From Rhodopseudomonas_A palustris_F (GTDB lineage Bacteria > Pseudomonadota > Alphaproteobacteria > Rhizobiales > Xanthobacteraceae), in NCBI RefSeq assembly GCF_000013745.1, contig NC_007925.1, forward strand, positions 62,001-126,000: 64,000 bases of DNA. Reading direction: 5' to 3'. The translations under genes were made by a program, and so were the position numbers. Below are positions 34,629 to 43,857 of the stretch, piece by piece (position 1 is the first letter of the stretch; each line of letters begins with the position of its first letter). A model generated the notes under the pieces. That model was given only the letters and a program-made list of their open reading frames with translations, was not told where the DNA came from and did not search any database.

Positions 34629-34783
34629 GCGATCATCTAGGAGCGGGCTTGTTGCCAAGTCAATCCGACATTGCGGCGACGTCGCGGTTCCTGCCGCGGC
34701 GTTGCAGAAATGTGCGGGCGCGGCTTGTTCCTGATCGCAGGGCCTGTAAGAGCATCGTCGACGGCGCAATGCGAGGACCCGAC

Positions 34784-35833
34784 GTGACCGAAGGCGCGCA
34801 ACACACAGCGACGATGGAGACCGCGGCGGCGCGTCCGCGCGGCTTGGTCACGCTGGCGCTCTTGCTGATCGTCGGCTTGCTGATGCTGGCCTCGCTGGGG
34901 ATCGGGCCGGTGCGGCTGTCGCCGCTGACCGTGTTGGGCGCGCTGTTCGGCGGCGGCGGCGAAATCGAGCAGGTGATCGTGCAGCAGATCCGGCTGCCCC
35001 GCGCGATCCTCGGCCTCGCCATCGGCGGCATTCTCGGACTGTCCGGCGCGGCGCTGCAAGGCCTGCTGCGCAATCCGTTGGCTTCGCCGTCGTTGTTCGG
35101 CGCGCCGCAGGCCGCGGCGTTCGGCGCGGTGCTGATGATCGCGCTGGGGCTTGCCGACGTGCGCTCCTACGCGCTGCCGGCGGCGGCGATCCTCGCTTCC
35201 TTCATCTCGGTATTCGCGCTGTTGGCGGTGGCCGGCCGCAACGCCGGCATGCTGTTGCTGATTCTCGCCGGGCTGGCGATTTCGAGTCTGGCGGGTGCCG
35301 CCACCGTGCTGGTGATGAATCTCGCCAGCAATCCCTATGTGGCGCTGGAGATCGCGTTCTGGATGCTGGGCTCGCTGGAAGACCGCAGCTTCCGCCACGT
35401 CATGCTGGCGCTGCCGTTCATCATCGCCGCCGCGCTGATCCTGCTCAGCCAGCGCCACGCCTTCCGCGCGCTCAGCCTCGGCGAGGAGACCGCGCAAAGC
35501 CTCGGCGTCGACGTCGGCCGGTTGCGGCTGTTGGTGATCGTCGGCGTGGCGCTCGGCGTCGGCGCCGGCGTCGCGGTCGCCGGCACCATCGGCTTCATCG
35601 GCCTGGTGGCGCCGCATCTGATGCGGCCGTTGGTCGGCCATGATCCGGCGCGGCTGATGCTGCCGAGCGCGCTGACCGGCGCAGCCTTGCTGCTTGCCGC
35701 CGATATCGCGGTGCGGATCATTCCGTCCTCGAGCGACATCAAGGTCGGGGTGCTGACCTCGCTGATCGGTGTACCGTTCTTCCTCTATCTGATCGTGCGC
35801 GAACGCCGCTCGCTCGGCGGAGGCATCGGATGA
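34784..35833 (+). CDS. btuC: FecCD-type ABC permease, cobalamin uptake
   Basis: A 349-residue inner-membrane permease with about ten helices. Family landmarks are RLPRAILGLAIGGILGLSGAALQGLLRNPLASPSLFG, GLAISSLAGAATVLVMNL and GFIGLVAPHLMRPLVGHDPARLMLPSALTGAALLLAADI. The GTG at 34784 has GAGGA 7 bases upstream; an ATG at 34769 lacks one. It overlaps the ATPase gene by 4 bases. Substrate is inferred to be B12 from the neighbours btuB and riboswitch; iron-chelate transport cannot be excluded from this subunit alone. Confidence 0.92.
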   Translation: MTEGAQHTATMETAAARPRGLVTLALLLIVGLLMLASLGIGPVRLSPLTVLGALFGGGGEIEQVIVQQIRLPRAILGLAIGGILGLSGAALQGLLRNPLASPSLFGAPQAAAFGAVLMIALGLADVRSYALPAAAILASFISVFALLAVAGRNAGMLLLILAGLAISSLAGAATVLVMNLASNPYVALEIAFWMLGSLEDRSFRHVMLALPFIIAAALILLSQRHAFRALSLGEETAQSLGVDVGRLRLLVIVGVALGVGAGVAVAGTIGFIGLVAPHLMRPLVGHDPARLMLPSALTGAALLLAADIAVRIIPSSSDIKVGVLTSLIGVPFFLYLIVRERRSLGGGIG

Positions 35834-36612
35834 ACGAGACCGCGTTCTTGCAAGCCCGCGGGCTCGGCGTCGACCTCGGCGGCCGCGCCGTGCTGCGCGA
35901 CGTCTCGCTGGCGTTGGCGCCAAAACACCTGGTGGCGCTGGTCGGGCCGAACGGCGCCGGCAAGACCACGCTGCTCCGCGCGCTGGCAGGCTTGCTGCCG
36001 TCGACCGGCGAGATTGCGGTCGGCGGTGAACGGTTGTCGGCGCTGTCGCTGCGCGAGCGGGCTTTGCGTTTTGCCTATCTGCCGCAGGGCCATGTGGTGC
36101 ACTGGCCGCTGCCGGCGCGCGACATCGTGGCGCTCGGGCGCTATCCGCACGGCGCCACCGATCCGTCGCGGCTGGCGCCGACCGACGACGCCGCGGTGCG
36201 CCGCGCGATGCTGGCGACCGACACGATTGCGCTGGCCGAGCGCCGCGTCACCGAATTGTCCGGCGGCGAACGCAGCCGGGTGGCGCTGGCGCGGGTGCTG
36301 GCGGTAGAAGCCCCGGTGCTGCTCGCCGACGAGCCGACCGCCTCGCTCGATCCGCGCTATCAGCTCGACGTCATGCAGTATCTGCGCGACGCCGCCGACA
36401 GCGGCACGCTGGTGATCGTGGTGACCCACGACCTCGGGCTCGCCGCGCGTTTCGCCGACAGCGTGCTGGTGCTGGCCGATGGCCGGTTGGCGGCGCAGGG
36501 CGCCCCGGCGGAGGCGCTCACCGATCAGGTGATGACCGAGGTGTTCCGGGTCAGCGCCTATCGCGCGCAGCACCAAAGCGAAGCGGTGATCGTGCCGTGG
36601 GACGCCGCGTGA
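35830..36612 (+). CDS. btuD: ABC transporter ATP-binding protein, cobalamin uptake
   Basis: A 260-residue ATPase for the BtuC permease. Walker A GPNGAGKTT, the signature LSGGERSRVALARVL and Walker B VLLADEPTASLDP are intact, and the layout fits the FecE/HmuV/BtuD group. It overlaps both neighbours by 4 bases (ATGA and GTGA), so the three are strictly co-translated. Confidence 0.93.
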   Translation: MNETAFLQARGLGVDLGGRAVLRDVSLALAPKHLVALVGPNGAGKTTLLRALAGLLPSTGEIAVGGERLSALSLRERALRFAYLPQGHVVHWPLPARDIVALGRYPHGATDPSRLAPTDDAAVRRAMLATDTIALAERRVTELSGGERSRVALARVLAVEAPVLLADEPTASLDPRYQLDVMQYLRDAADSGTLVIVVTHDLGLAARFADSVLVLADGRLAAQGAPAEALTDQVMTEVFRVSAYRAQHQSEAVIVPWDAA

Positions 36613-37442
36613 CCCGCCGCGCCATGCTGGCCGCGCTGGCGCTGCTCGGCGCGATCGGGACGGCCGTGGCGCAGCCTTTGCCGCGAATCGCCTCGACCAA
36701 TGTCTGCACCGATCAGCTGTTGATAACGCTGGCTGACCCGAACCAGATCATCGGACTGAGCCCGTATTCCCGAGATCCGGCGCAGTCCTACGCCGCAGCC
36801 GAGGCGCAGCGCTATCGGCTGTTGTCCGGCGGCGCCGAAGACATTCTGATGCTGAAGCCCGACGCGGTGGTGTCCGGGCAATACGACAAGCGCGCCACCC
36901 GCGAGCTGTTGCGGCAGCAGGGCGTGCGCGTGGTCGAGTTCGACGTGCTGCCGCAATCGCTGGGCGCCATCAAGCAACAGATCCGCGCCATGGCGGAGCT
37001 GGTCGGCCATCCCGATCGCGCAGCGGCCGCCATCGCACGGCTCGACGCCGCGATCGGTCGGGCGCGCGCCGCGGCGCAGCGGCCGATCCGGGTGCTGCCG
37101 CTGTGGCGCCGCGGCTGGGTGTCGGGCGCAGGCAGCCTGATCAGCCTGTTGTTCGCCGAGACCGGCCTTATCAACGCCGCCGCCGATCTCGGCATCGCCT
37201 CAGGCGGCTTCGCCTCGCTGGAGGCGATCATCGCCGCCCGGCCGGATATTCTCTTGGTTTCCGACGGCGGCGATTTCGCCGAGGACGAAGGCACCGCGCT
37301 GTTGCTGCATCCGGCGCTGGAGCAGTTCTACCCGCCGTCGAAACGGATCGTGCTGCCCGAACGGCTGACGGTGTGCGGCGGGGTGATGCTGGCCGACGCC
37401 TTGGATCTGTTGGTAGCGGAATTGGCCCGCATCGAGCGCTGA
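36609..37442 (+). CDS. btuF: Periplasmic cobalamin-binding protein
   Basis: A 277-residue type III binding protein. A signal peptide (MTRRAMLAALALLGAIGTAVAQ) leads to PRIASTNVCTDQLLITLADPNQIIGLSPYSRDP, the opening typical of BtuF-like proteins, and the long central helix (AMAELVGHPDRAAAAIARLDAAIGRARA) links the two lobes. The GTG at 36609 overlaps the btuD stop by 4 bases. The C-terminus (GVMLADALDLLVAELARIER) is complete. It hands cobalamin from BtuB to BtuCD. Confidence 0.92.
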   Translation: MTRRAMLAALALLGAIGTAVAQPLPRIASTNVCTDQLLITLADPNQIIGLSPYSRDPAQSYAAAEAQRYRLLSGGAEDILMLKPDAVVSGQYDKRATRELLRQQGVRVVEFDVLPQSLGAIKQQIRAMAELVGHPDRAAAAIARLDAAIGRARAAAQRPIRVLPLWRRGWVSGAGSLISLLFAETGLINAAADLGIASGGFASLEAIIAARPDILLVSDGGDFAEDEGTALLLHPALEQFYPPSKRIVLPERLTVCGGVMLADALDLLVAELARIER

Positions 37443-37515
37443 GACAGCGAGACTAAGCGGCTCTGCGCTGCGGCTTGCTACGGCCTCGGCGCCTGCGATC
37501 CGCGTTGTCCTCTCA

Positions 37516-37606
37516 GCGTCATGGCCGGGCTTGTCCCGGCCATCCACGGAACAACCAAGGCGTCCCCTGTGGGCGTGGATGGCCGCGACAAGCGCGGCCA
37601 TGACGC
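37516..37606. repeat. Palindromic intergenic repeat element
   Basis: GCGTCATGGCCG at 37516-37527 and its exact complement at 37595-37606 enclose further complementary blocks (GGCCATCCAC and GTGGATGGCC). This is a very common kind of repeat in Bradyrhizobium relatives. A second small palindrome follows (37620-37680). Confidence 0.8.
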
Positions 37607-37733
37607 GGACGCGTCTCGGCTGATCATGAGAGCGAGATTCCGGGTTCGCTCGAGCTTGCGCTCTCGCGCCCCGGAATGACTCTTCACCGTTGTTTGACGC
37701 AGCATTCCGAAGGAATTGCGCTAGCAAGGTCCG

Positions 37734-38405
37734 ATGCCTGAGATCCCCGTCGAATTCGGTAAACAAGCACGCGGCGACAGCGACGGCCGGCTCGACGCCG
37801 CCGCGTTTCACCGCAACCATGCGCCGATCTGGGAGGCGCTGGCGCCCTTGCTCGGCGAACAGTCCGGCGAGGTGCTGGAGGCCGGCAGCGGCACCGGCCA
37901 GCATGTCATCGCCTTCGCGCGGCAGAGCCCGAACCTCATTTGGTGGCCGAGCGATTTCAATCCGGCGCATCTCGCCAGCATCGCCGCCTGGCGTACGCAG
38001 GCCGGGCTCGCCAATGTCCGTGAGCCGCTGTCGATCGACCTGTCCGATCCCGCCTGGTGCCCGCAGTTGCAGGACGGCAGCGGCCCCGGACCGCTGCTCG
38101 CGGTGTTTTCCGCCAATGTGGTGCACATCGCGCCGTGGCGCGTCGCCGAAGGACTGTTCGCCGGCGCGGCGCGCTACCTGCGCCCCGACGGCCGGCTAAT
38201 CCTATACGGCCCGTTCAAGCGCGACGGCGCTCACACCGCGCCGAGCAACGCCGCGTTCGACCACAGCCTGCGCGCCACCAACCCCGACTGGGGCGTGCGC
38301 GATCTCGCCGAGCTCGAAGCGCTCGGAAGCGCCCACGGCTTGATCTTGAGCAACATCATCGAAATGCCGGCGAATAATCTGCTGCTGGTGTGGTCGCGTG
38401 GCTGA
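37734..38405 (+). CDS. DUF938 family SAM-dependent methyltransferase-like protein
   Basis: A 223-residue soluble protein of the DUF938 family. The SAM-binding signature is EVLEAGSGTGQHVIAFA (about residues 43-59), followed by WWPSDFNPAHLASI, VVHIAPW and a late YGPFKRDGAHTAPSNAAFD, which are characteristic. The target molecule is unknown. The ATG at 37734 fits the family start. It stands alone. Confidence 0.9.
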   Translation: MPEIPVEFGKQARGDSDGRLDAAAFHRNHAPIWEALAPLLGEQSGEVLEAGSGTGQHVIAFARQSPNLIWWPSDFNPAHLASIAAWRTQAGLANVREPLSIDLSDPAWCPQLQDGSGPGPLLAVFSANVVHIAPWRVAEGLFAGAARYLRPDGRLILYGPFKRDGAHTAPSNAAFDHSLRATNPDWGVRDLAELEALGSAHGLILSNIIEMPANNLLLVWSRG

Positions 38406-38507
38406 GCCGGCCCACGCCGGCGTCGGTTGATTGCAGAACGACCGGGCCTATAGTGCGCGGCAATCGATGCGGCCGGAGGGAGAACCGGGCGACAGGGCGA
38501 ATCAGCG

Positions 38508-39728
38508 ATGGTGGACGCAATCATGATCGACGAAGCCGCCGGCGATGCGCGGGCGCGGTCGAACCTGTTGCGGCTCGGCATCGCCCAGGCGCTGACCGGC
38601 GCCAACGCCGCGGTGATCTTCGCCACCGGCGCGATCGTCGGCGCCACGCTGGCGCCCGACGCCACCTTCGCCACACTGCCGGTGTCGGTCTATGTGGTCG
38701 GCATGGCGGCCGGCACGCTGCCGACCGGGGCGATCTCGCGGGCGTTCGGCCGCCGTGTCGCCTTCCTGCTCGGCGGCGGCTGCGGCGCGCTGTGCGGAGC
38801 GCTGGCCTGCCTCGCCATCCTGCACGGCTCGTTCGCGCTGTTTTGCGTCGCCACCTTCCTCGGCGGGCTCTACGGCGCGGTGGCGCAATCCTATCGCTTC
38901 GCCGCCGCCGACGGCGCCAGCGTGGCGTTTCGGTCGCGCGCGATTGGCTGGGTGATGACCGGCGGCATCTTTGCCGGCGTGATCGGTCCGCAGCTGGTGC
39001 AATGGACCATGGATATCTGGCCACCCTATCTGTTCGCCTTCAGCTTCGCCACCCAGGCCGTGGTGGCGCTGATCGCGATGGCGGTGTTGGCCGGGGTCGA
39101 CGCGCCGCGGCCAAAGCCCGCCGAACTCGCCGGCGGCCGGCCGCTGTGGCAGATCGCCCGGCAGCCGCGCTTCGTCATCGCGGTGGTGTGCGGCGTGGTG
39201 TCCTACGCGATGATGAACCTGGTGATGACTTCGGCGCCGCTGGCGATGCAGATGTGCGGCTTGTCGATCAGCGATTCCAACACCGGGATTCAGTGGCACA
39301 TGGTGGCGATGTATGGCGCGAGTCTGCTGGCCGGGCCGATGATCGCCCGGTTCGGCGCCGCGCGCACCGCGGCGCTCGGGCTCGTGCTGGAAGCGCTCGC
39401 CGCCTGCATCGACCTGTCCGGCGTCACCGCGCTGCATTTCTGGGCCGGGCTGATCGCGCTCGGCATCGGCTGGAATTTCGGCTTCGTCGGCGCCTCGGCG
39501 CTGGTGCTGGAAACCCACCTGCCGGCGGAGCGCAACAAGGTGCAGGCGTTGAACGATTTCCTGGTGTTCGGGGTGATGGCGCTGGGCTCGTTCGCCTCCG
39601 GCGGCGTGCTGGCGCTGTACGGCTGGTCGACCATCAACTGGGTGGTGTTTCCGCCGGTGCTGCTGGCGCTGGCGGTGCTGGCGTTCGCGACCTGGGGCCA
39701 ACGGCGAGCGGTGCCGCGCGGTTCGTGA
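38508..39728 (+). CDS. Major facilitator superfamily transporter
   Basis: A 406-residue inner-membrane transporter with 12 hydrophobic helices. The loop between helices 2 and 3 (GAISRAFGRRVAFLLGGGCGAL) is the MFS signature region, and the sixth and seventh helices are separated by a basic loop (PRPKPAELAGGRPLWQIARQPR). The type is a drug/metabolite exporter or small-molecule permease, with no evidence for the substrate. Starts at 38508 or 38523 are both possible. Confidence 0.9.
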   Translation: MVDAIMIDEAAGDARARSNLLRLGIAQALTGANAAVIFATGAIVGATLAPDATFATLPVSVYVVGMAAGTLPTGAISRAFGRRVAFLLGGGCGALCGALACLAILHGSFALFCVATFLGGLYGAVAQSYRFAAADGASVAFRSRAIGWVMTGGIFAGVIGPQLVQWTMDIWPPYLFAFSFATQAVVALIAMAVLAGVDAPRPKPAELAGGRPLWQIARQPRFVIAVVCGVVSYAMMNLVMTSAPLAMQMCGLSISDSNTGIQWHMVAMYGASLLAGPMIARFGAARTAALGLVLEALAACIDLSGVTALHFWAGLIALGIGWNFGFVGASALVLETHLPAERNKVQALNDFLVFGVMALGSFASGGVLALYGWSTINWVVFPPVLLALAVLAFATWGQRRAVPRGS

Positions 39729-39777
39729 GGATTTTGCGCGGGTCGTCGGCCTCGCCGCCGGCGGCATTCGTTGCCGC

Positions 39778-39895
39778 GTGTCCCGGACAAGGCGCGCGCC
39801 AGCGCGCCGCAGAGCCGGGACCGTTGCAGGTGCCGCGTTCCGTAACGGCCCCGGCTCGTCCACGCCGCTGACGCGGCGTTGGACGTCCGGGGCAC
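39778..39895. repeat. Dispersed repeat, copy A
   Basis: The ends GTGTCCCGGAC and GTCCGGGGCAC are complementary at 10 of 11 positions, with a central pair GAGCCGGGACCGTT / AACGGCCCCGGCTC. A second copy with the same ends and core lies at 52055-52185. It sits between the convergent MFS and DUF2474 genes. Confidence 0.8.
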
Positions 39896-39909
39896 GGGGT
39901 TCATCGGCT

Positions 39910-40044
39910 TTAATGCGGCGCGATCCACAGCCGCAGGATGAACGACACCAGCCCCACCGCGCCGACGCCGGCGGCCCACAGCGCCACGAACCATAACAGC
40001 CGCTTGGTCAGCGGCCGTGGTGTCTCGGGCGGCGGCGCGCTCAA
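39910..40044 (-). CDS. DUF2474 small membrane protein of the bd oxidase operon
   Basis: A 44-residue protein with one transmembrane helix (LLWFVALWAAGVGAVGLVSFILRLWI). DUF2474 proteins sit behind cioAB/cydAB in many proteobacteria and are thought to be CydX-like small subunits. The start is probably a TTG at 40044 that overlaps the stop of the B subunit gene. I infer the role from position and length. Confidence 0.8.
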   Translation of the reverse strand: MSAPPPETPRPLTKRLLWFVALWAAGVGAVGLVSFILRLWIAPH

Positions 40045-41057
40045 TGATAGCCGCTTTCGGAATTGACCTTGCCGCGAAACACCCAATAGGCCCAGGCGGT
40101 GTAGATCAGGATGATCGGCACCAATATGGCGACCCCGACCAGCATGAAGATCTGGCTGTTCTCCGGCGCCGCGGCCTGCCAGATGGTGATGCTGCGCGGT
40201 ACGATATAGGGCCACATCGAAATGCCGAGCCCGGCATAGGCCAGCGCGAACAGCGTCAGCGACAGGAAGAACGGCCGGTAGTCCTGCCGCTTCGCCAGCG
40301 CGCGCAGCAGCAGCACGGTGACGCCGGCGACCGCGATCGGCACCGGCGCGGTGACTAGCACGTTCGGCCAGGCGAACCAGCGCTGGGCATATTCGAAATT
40401 CAGGAACGGGGTGGCGATCGAGACCGCGCCGATCGCGATCAGCATCGCCATCAACAGCCACCAGCTCAGCCGATAGGCCTCGTCGCGCAGTTCGCCCTCA
40501 GTCTTCATCACCAGCCAGGTGGCGCCGAGCAGGCTGTAGCCGGTGACCAGCGCCAGCCCGGTCAGGATCGAAAACGGCGTCAGCCAGTCCCACCAGCCGC
40601 CCGCATAGGCGCGGCCTTCGACCTGGACGCCCTGCAGGATGGCGCCGAGCGCCACGCCCTGCGCCATCGTCGCCAACAGCGAGCCGCCCGCAAAGGCGAT
40701 GTCCCAGCGGTTGCGTTCGCGCTGGGTGCGCCAGCGGAATTCGAACGCCACGCCGCGAAACACCAGCCCGAGCAGCATGATGATCATCGGCGTGTAGAGC
40801 GCCGGCATCAGCACCGCATAGGCCAACGGAAACGCCGCGAACAGCCCGCCGCCGCCGAGCACCAGCCAGGTCTCGTTGCCGTCCCAGACCGGCGCCACGG
40901 AGTTCATCATCACGTCGCGGTCGGCCTTTTTCGGAAACAGCGGAAACAGCATGCCGAGCCCGAGATCGAAGCCGTCCATCACCACATAGACGAACACCGC
41001 GAAGGCGATGATGAAGGCCCACACCGTGGCCAGATCGACGTCGACCCCGAGACCCAT
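40041..41057 (-). CDS. cydB: Cytochrome bd-type quinol oxidase subunit II
   Basis: A 338-residue inner-membrane protein with about nine helices, partner of the heme-bearing subunit I. The start MGLGVDVDLATVWAFIIAFAVFVYVVMDGFDLGLGMLFP is the subunit II signature, followed by VMMNSVAPVWDGNETWLVLGGGGLFAAFP. The ATG at 41057 shares one base with the subunit I stop (TGATG). With subunit I it reduces oxygen to water using quinol without pumping protons. Confidence 0.97.
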   Translation of the reverse strand: MGLGVDVDLATVWAFIIAFAVFVYVVMDGFDLGLGMLFPLFPKKADRDVMMNSVAPVWDGNETWLVLGGGGLFAAFPLAYAVLMPALYTPMIIMLLGLVFRGVAFEFRWRTQRERNRWDIAFAGGSLLATMAQGVALGAILQGVQVEGRAYAGGWWDWLTPFSILTGLALVTGYSLLGATWLVMKTEGELRDEAYRLSWWLLMAMLIAIGAVSIATPFLNFEYAQRWFAWPNVLVTAPVPIAVAGVTVLLLRALAKRQDYRPFFLSLTLFALAYAGLGISMWPYIVPRSITIWQAAAPENSQIFMLVGVAILVPIILIYTAWAYWVFRGKVNSESGYH

Positions 41058-42466
41058 CAGTTGAACCTCCGGCTGGCGATCGCCGCCGGCGCCGGCGTAA
41101 TGCCGGCGGCGCGCTCCGGGGTGTCGCCGCGCGGCCCCTGTTCGCCGTGATGCGGCGGTTGTTTCATCAGCCGCAGGATGTAGACGGTGCCGGCGATGAA
41201 CACCGCGAAATACACCAGGATGAAGGCGATCAGCGACGAGCCGACCGCCGGCGCCGCCAGTGGCGACACCGACTCGGTGGTACGCAGCACCCCGAACACG
41301 GTGAACGGCTGCCGCCCGGTCTCGGTGGTGACCCAGCCCGCCAGCACCGCGATGAACCCGGCCGGCCCCATCACCAGCGCATAGCCGTGCAGCAGCGGCG
41401 AGCTGAACAGCGTGCCGCGGAAGCGGCTCCACAGGCTGAACAAGCCGAGCCCCAGCATCAGGAAGCCGATCCCGACCATGATCCGGAACGACCAGAACGT
41501 CACCGGCACCGGCGGCCAGTCCTGCCGCGGCACGGTGTCGAGCCCGGCCAACGGCGCATCGAGCGCGTGCTTCAGGATCAGCGACGACAGCTTCGGGATC
41601 TGCAGCGCGTAGCGCACCACCGCCGCATCCTGGTCCGGCAGCCCGAACAGGATCAGCGGCGCGCCGTCGGGATGGCTCTGGTAATGGCCTTCCATCGCCA
41701 TCACCTTGGCCGGTTGGTGCTCCAGGGTATTGATGCCGTGCTGGTCGCCGGCAACGATCTGCAGCGGCGCCACGATGGTCGCCATCCACATCGCCATCGA
41801 GAACATCACGCGGGGGCCGGACTTGTGGGAATCCCGCATCAGATGAAACGCGCCGACCGCGCCGACCACCAATGCGGTGGTGAGGTAGGCCGCCAGCACC
41901 ATATGCACGAGGCGATAGGGAAACGACGGATTGAAGATCAGCTTCAACCAGTCGGTGGCGACGAACTGGCCGTCGGCGTTGATGGCGTAGCCGGCCGGGG
42001 TCTGCATCCAGGAATTTGCCGACAGAATCCAGAACGCCGAGATCAGCGTGCCGATCGCCACCATCAGCGTGGCGATGAAATGCAGCTTGTGGCCGACCCG
42101 CTCCAGCCCGAACAGCATCACACCCAGGAAGCCCGCCTCGAGGAAGAACGCGGTCAACACCTCATAGGCCATCAACGGCCCCAGCACCGGGCCGGTCTTG
42201 TCGGAGAAAACCGACCAGTTGGTACCGAACTGGTACGACATCACGATGCCGGAGACCACGCCCATGCCGAAGGCGATGGCGAAGATCTTCAGCCAATAGT
42301 TGAACAGGTTGATGTAGACCTCGCGCTTGGTGGCAAGCCACAGCGCTTCCAGCACCGCGAGGTAGCTGGCGAGCCCGATCGAGAACGCCGGGAAGATGAT
42401 GTGGAAGGACATCGTGAAGGCAAACTGCGCCCTGGCCAGCACCACGGCGTCGAAATTCTCAAACAT
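41057..42466 (-). CDS. cydA: Cytochrome bd-type quinol oxidase subunit I (CIO type)
   Basis: A 469-residue integral membrane protein carrying hemes b558, b595 and d or b. The heme ligand His near the start (MSFHIIFPAFSIG), the Q-loop region and GWVTTETGRQPFTVFGVLRT are clear. The length, about 50 residues shorter than E. coli CydA, and the missing C-terminal half of the Q loop place it in the cyanide-insensitive (CioA) class. Such oxidases support respiration at low oxygen or with cyanide. It is first in the cydA-cydB-DUF2474 operon. Confidence 0.96.
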   Translation of the reverse strand: MFENFDAVVLARAQFAFTMSFHIIFPAFSIGLASYLAVLEALWLATKREVYINLFNYWLKIFAIAFGMGVVSGIVMSYQFGTNWSVFSDKTGPVLGPLMAYEVLTAFFLEAGFLGVMLFGLERVGHKLHFIATLMVAIGTLISAFWILSANSWMQTPAGYAINADGQFVATDWLKLIFNPSFPYRLVHMVLAAYLTTALVVGAVGAFHLMRDSHKSGPRVMFSMAMWMATIVAPLQIVAGDQHGINTLEHQPAKVMAMEGHYQSHPDGAPLILFGLPDQDAAVVRYALQIPKLSSLILKHALDAPLAGLDTVPRQDWPPVPVTFWSFRIMVGIGFLMLGLGLFSLWSRFRGTLFSSPLLHGYALVMGPAGFIAVLAGWVTTETGRQPFTVFGVLRTTESVSPLAAPAVGSSLIAFILVYFAVFIAGTVYILRLMKQPPHHGEQGPRGDTPERAAGITPAPAAIASRRFN

Positions 42467-42787
42467 TCAGCGCACCTGTCATTCCCAACTGGCGTTCTAT
42501 CACGCCCGATGCGGCGATCCATCGGTCGTGGTGTCGCGCGTGCAATGCACAATTGCCGGGAACTTGGGAGGTTCCATGCGCTGCGCGGGTATCGGCATTC
42601 GGTATCTGACGGGCGCACGACGACGGCGAGTCGTGAATTGCGGTCGAAATGGCTACAAGCGACGCCCGGCTGCCAAAATCGAGGGCTCCGGCCTTCGACA
42701 CCCAGCCCTGGGGGGCCGGGTGGGTCAGCACCGGGAGCGGATCAGGTTAACGGGTCGTTCAACATCGCAGCTCTCCCAACGCAAGCC

Positions 42788-42816
42788 GACCCGGACGGGG
42801 GGCATCCGTCCGGGTC
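42788..42816 (-). terminator. Hairpin downstream of the small exported protein gene
   Basis: A perfect 11-base-pair stem (GACCCGGACGG / CCGTCCGGGTC) with a 7-base loop lies in the 430-base gap between cydA and the small gene at 42897. It may end the sigma factor/small-protein transcript. The remainder of the gap (42467-42787) shows no gene. Confidence 0.5.
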
Positions 42817-42896
42817 GTTGGAGGTCGATGATTGAAATGGCGATGGTGCTTAAATCTTGCTCGTTAGAAAATGATCTGCCGCGTCAAAAAACACAA

Positions 42897-43097
42897 TCAG
42901 CGGGCGGCGGTGACGCCGTCATGGGAGATCACGCAGACCTCGGCGGGACTGGTGGCGGAGCAATCCACCACTTGGCGCACCGTCATGGCGCCGCCGTCGC
43001 GCGGCGCGCGTTGCGGGGCGTTCTGGCTGGACAGCGAGGCCAGCGTGCAGATCGCGCCGAGCGGAATGATGAGAAAGCGGAGATTCGGCTTCAACAT
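42897..43097 (-). CDS. Small exported hypothetical protein
   Basis: A 66-residue protein with a strong ribosome site (AGGAG, 6 bases before the ATG). Residues about 1-26 form a signal peptide or single membrane helix (MLKPNLRFLIIPLGAICTLASL). The mature part has two Cys residues (VVDCSATSPAEVCVIS), a possible disulfide. It lies 148 bases after the ECF sigma factor gene on the same strand; it could be a target or an accessory of it. Family unknown. Confidence 0.75.
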   Translation of the reverse strand: MLKPNLRFLIIPLGAICTLASLSSQNAPQRAPRDGGAMTVRQVVDCSATSPAEVCVISHDGVTAAR

Positions 43098-43245
43098 GGT
43101 CGGCTCCTCTGCTTGGCGGTGGTGGCGATCGGTGTAGCAGCGAGGCGTTTCCCGGGGATGTCGCCGATCGTTGCAATTGTTTGGTCGGGGTTAGTTCTCG
43201 CGACGATTGCTCGGGCAGCCCGGCACGGCGCGCGCCGCGCCGGGC

Positions 43246-43857
43246 TCACGCCGCGAGATTTTCGATCCCTTGGCTTTTCAACAATTCGGCCAACTGCTTG
43301 CGGGCATAGAACATCCGTGTCTTGACGGTGCTGGGCGGAATGCCGACGATCAGGCCGGCCTGCTCCACCGACTTCTCATGATAGTAAACGAGGGTGATGA
43401 TCTCGCGATGCGCCGGCGACAGCTTGGCGACGCAGGCGCGCAGGATGGCGTTGGTGCGGCTGCGATCCAGCGCCGCCTCGGGCGTCTCGGCGCCATCGGC
43501 GATCTCCAGCACGTCGTCCTGATCGAGCTCTTCGTGCTGGCGCTGGCGCAGCGCGGTCAGCGCCTTGAAGCGGGCGATCGACAACAGCCAGGTGGAGACC
43601 AGGGCGCGGCCTTCGAACTGGCCGGCGGTGCGCCAAACGTCGAGAAACACCTGGCTGACCAGGTCCTCGGCCACCGAGGCGTCGCGCACCATCCGCAGAA
43701 TGAAACGGTAGACCCGCAGATGATGACGGGCATACAGCGTGTGCATTGCGCAGCGATTGCCGGACGCGATCGCCTCGAGCAACATCTCGTCGGTGGTCGC
43801 CCGCGCGGCGACGATGCCTTGGCGGCCGGCTTCGTTGAGGGCGATGACGTTCTGCAT
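43246..43857 (-). CDS. ECF-type RNA polymerase sigma factor
   Basis: A 203-residue sigma-70 family protein with only regions 2 and 4. Region 2 contains YARHHLRVYRFILRMVRDASVAEDLVSQVFLDVWR (core binding and -10 recognition) and region 4 contains LSPAHREIITLVYYHEKSVEQAGLIVGIPPSTVKTRMFYARKQLAELL (-35 helix-turn-helix). There is no recognisable anti-sigma gene next to it, only a small exported protein downstream, so its control is unclear. Confidence 0.95.
   Translation of the reverse strand: MQNVIALNEAGRQGIVAARATTDEMLLEAIASGNRCAMHTLYARHHLRVYRFILRMVRDASVAEDLVSQVFLDVWRTAGQFEGRALVSTWLLSIARFKALTALRQRQHEELDQDDVLEIADGAETPEAALDRSRTNAILRACVAKLSPAHREIITLVYYHEKSVEQAGLIVGIPPSTVKTRMFYARKQLAELLKSQGIENLAA

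Noticed and set aside
32414..34768. Very long plus-strand ORF leading into the btuC frame
   Set aside because: It lies opposite btuB and the riboswitch and has shadow composition; the permease fold begins at 34784.
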